From positions 1-49,432 of the forward strand of contig CAMLTW010000015.1 of the NCBI GenBank assembly GCA_946486375.1: DNA of 49,432 nucleotides, written 5' to 3'. Shown in pieces: positions 17,157-25,211 of the stretch. Position numbers and translations under genes: made by a program. The notes beneath the pieces were generated by a model. The model saw nothing but the letters and a program-made list of their open reading frames with translations, was not told where the DNA came from and searched no databases. Every line of letters starts with the position of its first letter. Position 1 is the first letter of the stretch. Source of the stretch: an uncultured Rikenellaceae bacterium. GTDB lineage: Bacteria > Bacteroidota > Bacteroidia > Bacteroidales > Rikenellaceae.

Positions 17157-17921
17157 ATGACGAGCGTGAAAATTGCAGCGGTATCTTACCTGAATACCAT
17201 ACCGTTCATCTACGGTATCGCCCGTGCGGACATTCGTCCGGATGCGGAGCTGCTGTTGTCGCCGCCGTCGGGATGCGCGGATGCCGTCCGTGACGGCAGG
17301 GCCGACATCGCCCTGGTTCCGGTGGCCGAAATCCCGGCCCTTCCGGACATCGAAATCTTCGGAAACCATTGCATCGGAGCCGTCGGAAGCGTCCGCACGG
17401 TCGTGCTGCTGTCCGCCTCGCCGGTGGAGGAACTGCGCGAAATCCGGCTGGACGCCCACTCGCGCACTTCGGTCGCGCTGGCGCGGATTCTGGCCGCCGA
17501 GCGCTGGGGCGTCGACCCGGTGTGGACGCCGCTGGAAGACTACGTCGGGGTGAGGCCCGAAATGGGGGTGGGCTATCTGCTGATCGGCGACAAGGTGTTC
17601 GACTTCGAATCCCGTTTTCCGCAGCGTTACGACCTGGCCGACGAGTGGCGCGCCCTGACGGGGCTGCCGTTCGTTTTCGCCGCGTGGGTGGCCCGCCGGG
17701 GCACCGCGTCCGGAACGCTGGAGCAGCTCGAAGCCGCGCTGGCCTACGGTGTGCGGCACATCCCGGAGGCGGTGCGGGAGGACGGACGGATGGCGCACGC
17801 GGAGGCCGTGCGCTACCTGACCGAAAACATCGACTTCCGGCTGGACGCTCCCAAGCGAAAGGCGCTGGAACTGTACTGGGAGAAGAAGCGGCGTTACGCC
17901 GCCCGACGGAATCCCGGCTGA
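17157..17921 (+). CDS. mqnA: Chorismate dehydratase, futalosine-route menaquinone synthesis
   Basis: MqnA removes water from chorismate to make 3-enolpyruvyl-benzoate, the first step of the futalosine pathway to menaquinone. The 254-residue protein has the family N-terminus VSYLNTIPFIYG and a periplasmic-binding-protein-like two-domain fold, with SGCADAVRDGRADIALVPVAE and GYLLIGDKVF segments. No partner mqn genes are adjacent. ATG 17157 gives the expected family start; an overlapping ATG at 17150 is out of frame. The gene stands between an orphan terminator and corA. Confidence 0.88.
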   Translation: MTSVKIAAVSYLNTIPFIYGIARADIRPDAELLLSPPSGCADAVRDGRADIALVPVAEIPALPDIEIFGNHCIGAVGSVRTVVLLSASPVEELREIRLDAHSRTSVALARILAAERWGVDPVWTPLEDYVGVRPEMGVGYLLIGDKVFDFESRFPQRYDLADEWRALTGLPFVFAAWVARRGTASGTLEQLEAALAYGVRHIPEAVREDGRMAHAEAVRYLTENIDFRLDAPKRKALELYWEKKRRYAARRNPG

Positions 17922-18008
17922 AGGAAGGGGAACGGTCTTCGAGCGTTCCGCGGCCCCGGCCGGCGGAACGGCTAACCGCTTCGTTTCATCCCCTTTAAAT
18001 TCAGCGCC

Positions 18009-18959
18009 ATGATTACCATTTACCTCAAGTCCTACAACAAGATCATCCGGAACGCCGACGTCAAGCTCTTCGACGATTTGGGCTACGACGACATCCTCTG
18101 GATCGACATGATCTCCCCCACCATCAAGGAACAGAAGGCCGTCGAGTCTTTCCTCGACATCAACCTCCAGACCCGGCAGCAGGTGGAGGAAATCGAAAGT
18201 ACGTCCAAATACTCCGAAACCGAATCGGCGATCATCTGCAATTCCAACTTTTTCGTGCCCACGGACGACTCGTTCACGGTGGAGCCGGTTTCGTTCATCG
18301 TGACGGAAGGGGTGCTGGTATCGGTGCGCAACGCCGAGTTCCGGACGTTCAACGAGGCGGCCAAGCGGCTCCAGATGAACTCGCGGGCCTATCCGACGGG
18401 GTACCACCTGCTGATTTCGATCCTGGAGGTGCGGATCGACTTCGACGCCGACCTGGTGGAGGCGCTTTCCAAACAGGTGGCGCAGCTGAGCAAGCACATT
18501 TCGCTGGCGGGCAAGATCGACCAGGACATCCTGCGGCAGATCAACCACCTGCAGGAAAACACCATGCTGCTCCGGGAAAACATCTTCGACCGGCAGCGGA
18601 TCCTGTCGGGCATCCTGCGCAGCGAACGGTTCCCGAACGACATCTATCCGCGGCTGACGCTGATGATCAAGGACGTGAATTCGCTCATCAACCACGCGGA
18701 TTTCAGCTTCGAACGGCTCGACTACCTGCAGGACACGGCGCTGGGGCTGATCAACATCGAACAGAACAACATCACGAAGATTTTCACCATCGCCTCGGTG
18801 TTCTTCCTGCCGCCCACGCTGATCGCGAGTCTCTACGGGATGAACTTCAAGTACATGCCCGAACTGGACTGGAGGTACGGCTACCCGTTCGCCATCGGCC
18901 TGATGGTGCTGATCTCGACGCTGACCTATCTCTTTTTCCGCTGGAAAAAGTTACTATAA
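18009..18959 (+). CDS. corA: CorA-family Mg2+/Co2+ channel
   Basis: Inner-membrane divalent-cation channel, a pentamer with a large cytoplasmic N-terminal funnel. The 316-residue product has the YGMNF signature (G277-M278-N279) ending TM1, an acidic-aromatic loop and TM2 (about 292-310) followed by the basic end RWKKLL. The N-terminal part is alpha/beta with a long helix (about 215-265). The gene follows mqnA by 87 bp with no clear promoter. Mg2+ is the usual substrate; others are possible within the family. Confidence 0.93.
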   Translation: MITIYLKSYNKIIRNADVKLFDDLGYDDILWIDMISPTIKEQKAVESFLDINLQTRQQVEEIESTSKYSETESAIICNSNFFVPTDDSFTVEPVSFIVTEGVLVSVRNAEFRTFNEAAKRLQMNSRAYPTGYHLLISILEVRIDFDADLVEALSKQVAQLSKHISLAGKIDQDILRQINHLQENTMLLRENIFDRQRILSGILRSERFPNDIYPRLTLMIKDVNSLINHADFSFERLDYLQDTALGLINIEQNNITKIFTIASVFFLPPTLIASLYGMNFKYMPELDWRYGYPFAIGLMVLISTLTYLFFRWKKLL

Positions 18960-18979
18960 AAAATATTCCGTTTTATTTG

Positions 18980-19016
18980 GTACGGTGTAATAATTTTTTA
19001 TTATATTGCACTGTAC
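18980..19016. repeat. Imperfect inverted repeat after corA
   Basis: GTACGGTGTAATAAT and ATTATATTGCACTGTAC flank a T run. The dyad could be the corA terminator or an operator for the next gene; the sequence alone does not decide. Confidence 0.45.
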
Positions 19017-19130
19017 TTGGTTTGTTAATGCAATTATCCAACCTGACATAAGGTCGAAACCGGACGAATGGCTTTTACTGCCTGCACGAATCGCCGAGCA
19101 TACAATTGTCTAACCCTAAAACTAACCGGC

Positions 19131-20294
19131 ATGAAAAAAAGTTTCTCTCTCTTATGCATTTCCTTATTCATGCTTGCGACAGCATGTCAGAAGGATGATT
19201 ATTTGGAAAGCCCGGCTCCGAAGCCGGAGACCAAAAGCGGAATGAGCAAGGTAAGCGCTACCGCTGACATTAAGGATCCGATCGACCAGATTGAAGGCAT
19301 TCCCGTTTATCTGGTGCTTCCCGCCGGAGTGGCGGCCAACGACGATCGGTTTCTTACCGCTCACAGTAAAAACGGCAGCGTGCTGCTTTTTTATTGGGAG
19401 GCAGCACAAGGCGGCAGACAAAAATGGTTGATCGACAAAGGAATACCTTCACCTGGCGAAGCACCTTCCTATCGGATTCGAGCCGTGCAAGGGGATAGCA
19501 AAGGCAGAAATATATTGGTAGGAGGCACAGCCATATCGGATACTCAACTTCAGCTAGGGCTACAAAGTAATCCTCATCAATCGACAAGTTATCGCTGGTC
19601 GATTATGGGAAACAATCGTTACACGTTCCGTTATTTATTTTTTTATTATTTACAAGGGATACAGTACAATAACAATTCAGTCGGGCTTATCAATGCGTAT
19701 TCCCCTACAAATAACATGTGTTTTTGGGAGGTCCGGCCTGTGGAGAATTTTACTTTAAAAACGCTTACTTATACCTTGGAAGCGAATGATAATTTAGTTC
19801 CGGCACCTAATTTTATGGAGGAGGTTAACGTGTATAATGGAACTGCTATTACGCAATCCATGACAGCTTCTTTTACCCGAAAAGCATCGGAAACATCCCA
19901 CTTTTCCAAAACCAATGGCTTATCCGTAACGCTTTCCACTACAGCCAAGGTAGGAGTACCCATTCTCATAAATGGTCAACTAACTGTCTCTACAACTACC
20001 AGTCAATCATGGACTTTTGGAACTTCTGAAACGCAAGAAGATACTAGAAATTATTCTTTCCCGTTGATGGTGTCACCCCATTCTTCTTTTAAGGCCCGTG
20101 TAACCGTTGCCATGTATAATGCTTCTGCTACTTACATCGCAACTTATGTGGGACAAACTACAGGACGTGAGCTTATTCTGACCGGAAAATGGGAGGGAAT
20201 CAAAGCAGGAAACGTTTCTTACAGCATATTCGATGAAACAGGACAAGAAATAAAACGAATTTCGGGGACGCCGGTCGAACCGGTCATCTTGTAA
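19131..20294 (+). CDS. Lipoprotein with beta-trefoil-like and aerolysin-like pore-forming regions
   Basis: The 387-residue protein begins with a lipoprotein signal (MKKSFSLLCI...LATAC, lipid Cys 19), so it should be anchored in a membrane or sent to the surface. Residues about 57-203 form three similar segments ending KW (W99), RW (W156) and FW (W199), the pattern of a beta-trefoil carbohydrate-binding domain. Residues 205-387 resemble the ETX/MTX2-aerolysin fold: strands with N-x-T patterns, then a Ser/Thr-rich alternating stretch (about 247-305) like the membrane-inserting hairpin. I chose ATG 19131 because it begins the signal peptide; the in-frame ATG at 19068 would put an odd 21-residue extension before it. 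The gene is clearly AT-richer than its neighbours, suggesting transfer. Function is inferred; a lectin-guided antibacterial or host-directed toxin is one option. Confidence 0.7.
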   Translation: MKKSFSLLCISLFMLATACQKDDYLESPAPKPETKSGMSKVSATADIKDPIDQIEGIPVYLVLPAGVAANDDRFLTAHSKNGSVLLFYWEAAQGGRQKWLIDKGIPSPGEAPSYRIRAVQGDSKGRNILVGGTAISDTQLQLGLQSNPHQSTSYRWSIMGNNRYTFRYLFFYYLQGIQYNNNSVGLINAYSPTNNMCFWEVRPVENFTLKTLTYTLEANDNLVPAPNFMEEVNVYNGTAITQSMTASFTRKASETSHFSKTNGLSVTLSTTAKVGVPILINGQLTVSTTTSQSWTFGTSETQEDTRNYSFPLMVSPHSSFKARVTVAMYNASATYIATYVGQTTGRELILTGKWEGIKAGNVSYSIFDETGQEIKRISGTPVEPVIL

Positions 20295-20315
20295 TTCAAG
20301 GCCTTTCCTGAAAAT

Positions 20316-20352
20316 AAAAAGGGTGCCGGTTCCACGCCGGCACTCTCTTTTT
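20316..20352 (+). terminator. Intrinsic terminator after the toxin-like lipoprotein
   Basis: GTGCCGG (20323-20329) and CCGGCAC (20337-20343) are flanked by AAAAAGG and CTCTCTTTTT, giving a hairpin with a T run about 25 bp after the stop. Confidence 0.85.
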
Positions 20353-20494
20353 CCGTTGGAAAAAGCTGCTCTAAGACAATAATTTTTCAGGCGGAACGGT
20401 TATAATCGAGGACTTTTTGCGTACCTTGCGCAACGTTTCGCGCACCGTATGCATCCATATTCATATGGAGAAACAATTTAAATCCTCATCGAAA

Positions 20495-21286
20495 ATGAAA
20501 AAATCAGCCTTACTGGCGGCCATGGGCGGGGCGATACTGGCCTTCGCTTCCTGCAACAGCGATTCGGAAACGATGTCCTACGTGGACCTTTCCGTAGAAC
20601 CGGAAACCTTCATGTCATCGAATTACATCATGGTGACCAACTGGGGGCAGAAGATGAAGGCCACCAATGCGATTGTCAAACCCAACGACGCCGACCTCGA
20701 CCGGCAAATGACGCGAGTGATCTTCACGGAGAGTCAGGAACAGCCGGCGAATGCCGCCATCAAAAACATCTACGTACATCAATCCATACCCCTGCCGACG
20801 AAGGACGAATTCCTGTCGATGAACGAGCTGGAGCAGTCGGGCGATACGGCAATTTATGTATCGACGAAAACGGAAGATATCATTTATTGTGCCAATCGTT
20901 ACCTGGTGCTTGCCAGCTACGCTCTTCCTGTCCTGGCCGGAAGCGAATTTTACGATCCTCCGGTGAGTTTGGGTGTGGCGCCGGAAATCGTGTCGGGCGC
21001 AGGCGGTGAGGCGGACACCATCCGGATGCGGCTTCAGGTGTTGAAGGAGACGGGGACGGGTAATCTGTCTTACCAACCGAGTTTTCTCGCTTTCGACCTG
21101 ACCGATCTGGGAAGCGCGGTGAACGGTTTCAACAACACGGAAGACAAGACTTATATCCTCGACCTGACCTATAAGGCGCTGACGGAAGACCCGATCGAAA
21201 ACGCCGGAAACGACATCGAGATGGTGACCCGGACGCGTCGGATGGTGTACAACCCGACCAAACCCTACGTAACACTGCCGCAATAA
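20495..21286 (+). CDS. Uncharacterised lipoprotein, possibly NigD-like
   Basis: A 263-residue protein with a lipoprotein signal (MKKSALLAAMGGAILAFASC, Cys 20). The middle has RVIFTESQEQ...IKNIYVHQSIPLPTKDE, which recalls NigD-like lipoproteins (a short beta domain, then a sentence like YxIKIxxxxxIxTK), but I cannot confirm the family. An in-frame ATG at 20465 and a farther one at 20417 give longer forms; 20495 fits the signal peptide. It is GC-rich like the core genome, unlike the preceding lipoprotein, and is separated from it by a terminator, so the two need not be linked. Confidence 0.75.
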   Translation: MKKSALLAAMGGAILAFASCNSDSETMSYVDLSVEPETFMSSNYIMVTNWGQKMKATNAIVKPNDADLDRQMTRVIFTESQEQPANAAIKNIYVHQSIPLPTKDEFLSMNELEQSGDTAIYVSTKTEDIIYCANRYLVLASYALPVLAGSEFYDPPVSLGVAPEIVSGAGGEADTIRMRLQVLKETGTGNLSYQPSFLAFDLTDLGSAVNGFNNTEDKTYILDLTYKALTEDPIENAGNDIEMVTRTRRMVYNPTKPYVTLPQ

Positions 21287-21294
21287 CGGGAGCG

Positions 21295-21325
21295 TTTGTT
21301 TTGTCCGGAAATTTGCTTACATTTG
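21295..21325 (+). promoter_or_regulatory. Promoter of the his leader and hisG
   Basis: TTTG (21295-21298), 19 bases, then TACATTTG (21318-21325). The leader-peptide ATG 21331 is five bases downstream, predicting an almost leaderless start. Confidence 0.75.
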
Positions 21326-21330
21326 CGTCG

Positions 21331-21420
21331 ATGACCGAACGAAACCCGACATCTCGGAACCAGAGCGACAACCATCGCTGCCGCCGCCATCGCTTCCATT
21401 GCGGAAGGGAAGGAAGGTAA
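21331..21420 (+). CDS. Leader peptide of the hisGD operon
   Basis: A 29-residue frame placed between a strong promoter and an intrinsic terminator before hisG. Its C-terminal half (NHRCRRHRFHCGREGR) has three His and, in the whole peptide, eight Arg codons. The stop codon lies in GGTAAGGCC (21416-21424), which can pair with the terminator's 5' arm GGCTTACC (21476-21483). A ribosome stalled at the His/Arg codons would leave this arm free and prevent termination; a ribosome reaching the stop would cover it and allow termination. Many Arg codons are CGC, one base from the His codon CAC, so this may be a worn His leader. Confidence 0.65.
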   Translation: MTERNPTSRNQSDNHRCRRHRFHCGREGR

Positions 21421-21470
21421 GGCCCGATATTTGTTGCGACGGAATCCGGACGGTCGGAACGACGATACGA

Positions 21471-21504
21471 AAAAAGGCTTACCTGGAACGGGGTAAGCCT
21501 TTTT
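21471..21504 (+). terminator. his attenuator terminator
   Basis: AAAAAGGCTTACC and GGTAAGCCTTTTT (13 bp, perfect) with an 8-base loop, followed by TATG. It ends 33 bp before hisG. The 5' arm can alternatively pair with 21416-21424. Confidence 0.85.
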
Positions 21505-21537
21505 TATGACCGGACAGGAAAATTCAAACCTTACGAC

Positions 21538-22389
21538 ATGATACGAATAGCGATTCAGGCCAAAGGCCGCCTCAACGAGGAGAGCGTAGCCCTGCTGCGG
21601 GAAGCGGGGATCACCATCGAGGACAGCAAGCGGAAGCTGCTGGCCCGGTCGGACGACTTTCCGCTGGAAGTGCTTTACCTGCGCGACGACGACATCCCGC
21701 AGGCCGTGGCCATGGGCGTGGCCGACCTGGGCATCGTCGGGCTGAACGAGGTGGAGGAAAAGGAACAGGAAGTCGATACCGTGCACCGGCTCGGATTCGG
21801 GAAGTGCCGCCTTTCGCTGGCCGTGCCCAAGGCCGACGCCTACGAGGGAGTGCGGTCTCTGGCGGGGAAGCGGATCGCCACCTCCTACCCCAACATCCTG
21901 AAACGGTTCCTGAACGAACAGGGCGTGCAGGCCGACATCCACGAAATCGCCGGATCGGTGGAGATCGCCCCGGCGGTGGGGATGGCCGACGCCATTTTCG
22001 ACATCGTGAGCAGCGGCGGCACCCTGATCACCAACGGCCTGAAGGAAGTGGAAAAGGTGATCTGGTCGGAGGCGGTGCTCGTCGCCTCCCGGAACCTGTC
22101 CCCGGAAAAACGGACGCTGCTGAACCAGCTCCTGTTCCGGTTCGAGGCGGTGGAACGGAGCCGGGGCATGAAATACGTACTGCTGAACCTGCCCAACGAC
22201 CGGATCGAGGAGGCCATCCGCATCCTGCCGGGGATGAAAAGCCCCACGCTGCTGCCGCTGGCGCAGGAAGGGTGGAGTTCGCTCCACGCCGTGATCAACG
22301 AAAAGGAACTCTGGAAACGGATCGAACAGCTCAAGGCCATCGGAGCCGAAGACATCCTGGTGCTGGCCCTCGAAAAAATGATTCTCTGA
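21538..22389 (+). CDS. hisG: ATP phosphoribosyltransferase, long form
   Basis: First step of histidine synthesis: ATP plus PRPP to phosphoribosyl-ATP. The 283-residue length and C-terminal KSPTLLPLAQEGWSSLHAV segment show the long, self-contained form with the histidine-binding regulatory domain, so no hisZ is needed. Motifs include IAIQAKGRL at the N-terminus, the GVADLGIVG strand-turn and the PRPP loop DIVSSGGTLITNGL. Expression is likely controlled by the leader and terminator just upstream. Its stop overlaps the hisD start (TGATG). Confidence 0.97.
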   Translation: MIRIAIQAKGRLNEESVALLREAGITIEDSKRKLLARSDDFPLEVLYLRDDDIPQAVAMGVADLGIVGLNEVEEKEQEVDTVHRLGFGKCRLSLAVPKADAYEGVRSLAGKRIATSYPNILKRFLNEQGVQADIHEIAGSVEIAPAVGMADAIFDIVSSGGTLITNGLKEVEKVIWSEAVLVASRNLSPEKRTLLNQLLFRFEAVERSRGMKYVLLNLPNDRIEEAIRILPGMKSPTLLPLAQEGWSSLHAVINEKELWKRIEQLKAIGAEDILVLALEKMIL

Positions 22390-23675
22390 TGAAAATCTAC
22401 CTCAACCCGGACGAAAGGGAGTGGGACGCCCTGCTGGAACGTCCCCGCACGGAAAACGCAACGGTCGCCGCCCGCGTGGCGGAGATTCTGCAGGCGGTCG
22501 AACAGGAGGGAGATGCGGCTTTGCTTCGCTTCGCCCGCGAACTGGACGGCGTGGAAATCGCTTCGCTCGAAGTGAGCGCGGCGGAAATCGACGAGGCGGC
22601 CCGGACGCTCGATCCCGCGCTGGCCGAGGCCATCCGCACGGCGGCGGGGAACATCGAAAAATTCCACGCCGCGCAGGCCTTCCCCGGCATCGAGGTCGAA
22701 ACGGCTCCGGGGGTGAAGTGCCTCCAGCGCAGCGTCCCGATCGAAAAGGTCGGGCTGTACATCCCCGGCGGGAGCGCGCCGCTGTTCTCCACGGTGCTGA
22801 TGCTGGCGATCCCGGCCCGGCTGGCGGGATGCCGCGAAATCGTCCTCTGCACCCCCCCCGACCGGACGGGGGCCGTCGCTCCCGCGATCCTCTTCGCGGC
22901 GCGGCTGTGCGGCGTGACCCGGATTTTCAAGGCGGGCGGAGCGCAGGCCGTCGGCGCGATGGCCTACGGAACGGAGACGGTTCCGAGGGTGCACAAGATT
23001 TTCGGCCCCGGCAACCGGTACGTCACCACGGCCAAACAGCAGGTAGGGCTTTCCGACGTCGCCATCGACATGCCCGCCGGGCCTTCCGAAGTGCTGGTGA
23101 TGGCCGACCGCACGGCCCGGCCCGCTTTCGTGGCCGCCGACCTGCTGTCGCAGGCGGAGCACGGCCCCGACAGTCAGGCGATCCTGATCACGGATTCCTG
23201 CGAACTGGCCGAAGCGACGGAAAAGGAGGTGGAACGGCAGCTGCAAACCCTTTCGAGGGCGGAGCTGGCGGCCCGGTCGGTCGCCAACAGCCGCATCGTA
23301 GTGCTGGACGGCATCGAAAAGATGATCCGGATGGCGAACGGCTATGCGGCGGAACACCTGATCGTTTCCATGGAAAATCCGTGGGAAGTCGCCCGGCGGA
23401 TCACGGCGGCGGGAAGCGTCTTCATCGGACACTACACCCCGGAAAGCGCGGGAGACTATGCCTCCGGAACGAACCACACCCTGCCGACGGACGGCTGGGC
23501 GACGGCTTACAGCGGAGTGAACCTCGACAGCTTCACGCGGAAAATCACCTATCAGGAAATCACGGAACAGGGGTTGCGGGAACTGGGGCCGGTAATCGAA
23601 ACGATGGCTTCGGCCGAAGGGCTGGACGCTCATGCCCGCGCCGTCGGCATCCGGCTGGGCCGCTCCGAGGAATAG
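22389..23675 (+). CDS. hisD: Histidinol dehydrogenase
   Basis: Last two oxidations, L-histidinol to L-histidine, with NAD and zinc. The 428-residue protein has GLYIPGGSAPLFSTVLM, the glycine-rich FKAGGAQAVGAMAYG, KIFGPGNRYVTTAKQ, the metal-site region SQAEHGPDSQ and the C-terminal SGTNHTLPTDGWA. ATG 22389 shares a base with the hisG stop, indicating translational coupling. In many Bacteroidota hisC and hisB follow directly; here a repeat block follows and the other his genes are not in the window. Confidence 0.97.
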   Translation: MKIYLNPDEREWDALLERPRTENATVAARVAEILQAVEQEGDAALLRFARELDGVEIASLEVSAAEIDEAARTLDPALAEAIRTAAGNIEKFHAAQAFPGIEVETAPGVKCLQRSVPIEKVGLYIPGGSAPLFSTVLMLAIPARLAGCREIVLCTPPDRTGAVAPAILFAARLCGVTRIFKAGGAQAVGAMAYGTETVPRVHKIFGPGNRYVTTAKQQVGLSDVAIDMPAGPSEVLVMADRTARPAFVAADLLSQAEHGPDSQAILITDSCELAEATEKEVERQLQTLSRAELAARSVANSRIVVLDGIEKMIRMANGYAAEHLIVSMENPWEVARRITAAGSVFIGHYTPESAGDYASGTNHTLPTDGWATAYSGVNLDSFTRKITYQEITEQGLRELGPVIETMASAEGLDAHARAVGIRLGRSEE

Positions 23676-24240
23676 CCTTCCCGGCGGGATGAACGCGGAC
23701 GCGAGCACCTCTCCGCACCCCGGACAAAGCCGCCCCCCTCTGAAACGGTATAGAACAGGCGTAGGAAGGTAGCGGGATTTCGGAACGAGCGGAAGACCGT
23801 CCCGTGCCGACCTGTTTTCCTGACACCCTTGCGTCATTGCGAGGAGCGAAGCGACGCGGCAATCTCATCTTCACAACCTTTTGTTTCAGCATCCTCCCGT
23901 CCGTCCCGTAACCAGCCGCAACCGCTTCCTTCCATCCGTCAGGAACCGCATCGCCTTGCGTCATGCTGAACCGAGGAATGCCGCAGGCATGACGAGCCTC
24001 ACCGACCGGAGTCCGCTGTCGGCCTGCAAGGCCGGAGCGGAAACAACGCAGGGAGGTAGCATTAGTAACGTAAGTTGCGACGTGAGCATCTCTTCGCGCC
24101 TCCGACATGGCCGCCCCCTTTGGAACGGCGCGAAAAGAGTGCAGGCTTCTACCCGCCGAAGATTATGCAAAATCTCCCCGGCCCCCGACTGAAGGCAAAC
24201 AAAGCCGCCACGCATCGGCGAAAGAGTTCCGGTTTCCCAT
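23676..24240. repeat. Repeat block after hisD
   Basis: No gene seen. It contains an ATTGC/GCAAT element at 23836-23863, a damaged second-family hairpin near 23970 (GGAATGCCGCAGGCATGAC) and the right half of an AGCAT-type element (about 24070-24092). The same GGCCTGCAAGGCCGGAGCG mosaic recurs near 13625, 26060 and 35500. The stretch 24100-24240 looks non-repetitive and empty. Confidence 0.75.
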
Positions 24241-24257
24241 CTTTTTACATTCGTTTA

Positions 24258-24288
24258 TTGCAAGTCCGGACATTTATTCGTATATTCG
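24258..24288 (+). promoter_or_regulatory. Probable promoter of the 24327 gene
   Basis: TTG at 24258-24260, 20 bases, then TATATTCG (24281-24288), a one-base variant of TAnnTTTG. The start codon is 38 bp downstream. Confidence 0.45.
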
Positions 24289-24326
24289 CTCATATCCGAC
24301 CCCACGGAAACAAAAACGAAACGGTC

Positions 24327-24617
24327 ATGAGCAGAGCCAGGGAAAATTTCAACGACGTGACTTTCAAAACCGACACCGGGCAGTTTTTCCCTCCGGGCAA
24401 CTATTTCAACGCGCTGCGCCACATTTTCTGGAACCTGATGGACAGGCATGCGCCGGTGCTCGAATCCCCCAAATGCAGTTATTACATCGCGGCCCGCGGC
24501 AAACGGTGCTACCTGGTCGAGGAAAACCGGGAGCGTCGCACGGTCAGGCCTTACGAAATCCTCAACTGCACCTATGAACAGTTGAGGCGTAAAATACACA
24601 AGGTATACGAGGAATGA
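24327..24617 (+). CDS. Small hypothetical protein
   Basis: A 96-residue protein without a recognised family. It is soluble, with an aromatic N-terminal part (FFPPGNYFNALRHIFWNLMD, residues 20-39), a beta-like middle (CSYYIAARGKRCYLVEE) and a basic helical end (YEQLRRKIHKVYEE). The start follows a plausible promoter; longer in-frame extensions run back into repeat sequence and are unlikely. Its stop overlaps an ATG at 24614, so the next gene may be translationally coupled. Confidence 0.7.
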   Translation: MSRARENFNDVTFKTDTGQFFPPGNYFNALRHIFWNLMDRHAPVLESPKCSYYIAARGKRCYLVEENRERRTVRPYEILNCTYEQLRRKIHKVYEE

Positions 24618-24679
24618 CCTTCGGTTCGGCGGCTTCCCGCGGAAAAAAGAAAAACGATATACGAATTAAACTTTTCGGC

Positions 24680-25135
24680 ATGGCCATATTCGGAGCAGGA
24701 TCGAACTGGGACGGCAAGGAAATCCGGGAGCGTTTCTTTGCCGACGGCAATTACGTGATCGGGTGGTCGAACGAAGACGCAGAGGATTTGTACAACCTGC
24801 TCTCCTCCGTCAAAGCCGGCGACATTCTTTACCTGAAGGCCGACCGGCCCGGGGCGCTGAACATCCGGGTGAAGGGAATCGGAATCGTGAAAGAGAGCCT
24901 GCTGTCCGCCCGGCTCCGACGAGGGGGCAGTCTGTCGGATGTTCCGGGATGCCTTCAGATTCCGGTGGAATGGGTATGCCGGGAAGAATTCATCGTTTCG
25001 GTTCCGCACGGCACGGGGAAGCTGACCAACGTCCGCGCGGCCACCCTGTATGAAGAGTCCCTGCCATTCGTGCAGCAGGCCGTTCTCGAAAGAATTTTCC
25101 GGCGGCTCGGCACCGGGTCGGAGCGCAAAGAATAA
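24680..25135 (+). CDS. Hypothetical protein with EVE/PUA-like features
   Basis: 151 residues from ATG 24680 (MAIFGAGSNW); an alternative start at 24614 overlaps the preceding stop as ATGA. The segment GDILYLKADRPGALNIRVKG followed by IGIV resembles the core of EVE/PUA-like domains, which bind modified bases or nucleotides and often belong to restriction or RNA-modification systems. This is a pattern guess, not an assignment. It ends with an aromatic helical part and a basic tail. It probably forms a two-gene unit with the small gene upstream, and the phosphatase downstream has its own promoter. Confidence 0.65.
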   Translation: MAIFGAGSNWDGKEIRERFFADGNYVIGWSNEDAEDLYNLLSSVKAGDILYLKADRPGALNIRVKGIGIVKESLLSARLRRGGSLSDVPGCLQIPVEWVCREEFIVSVPHGTGKLTNVRAATLYEESLPFVQQAVLERIFRRLGTGSERKE

Positions 25136-25164
25136 AAGCCCGTTTTCCGTCGCACCCCGCAGCA

Positions 25165-25196
25165 TTTGCCCTTTTCCGCCGGGAAGATTACCTTTG
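25165..25196 (+). promoter_or_regulatory. Promoter of the HAD phosphatase gene
   Basis: TTTG (25165-25168), 20 bases, TACCTTTG (25189-25196). Transcription should start near 25200, 12 bases before ATG 25212. Confidence 0.7.
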
Positions 25197-25211
25197 CGAA
25201 AAACACGGATC

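Noticed and set aside
19068-19130. Upstream start for the toxin-like lipoprotein
   Set aside because: It would place 21 residues before an intact lipoprotein signal peptide.
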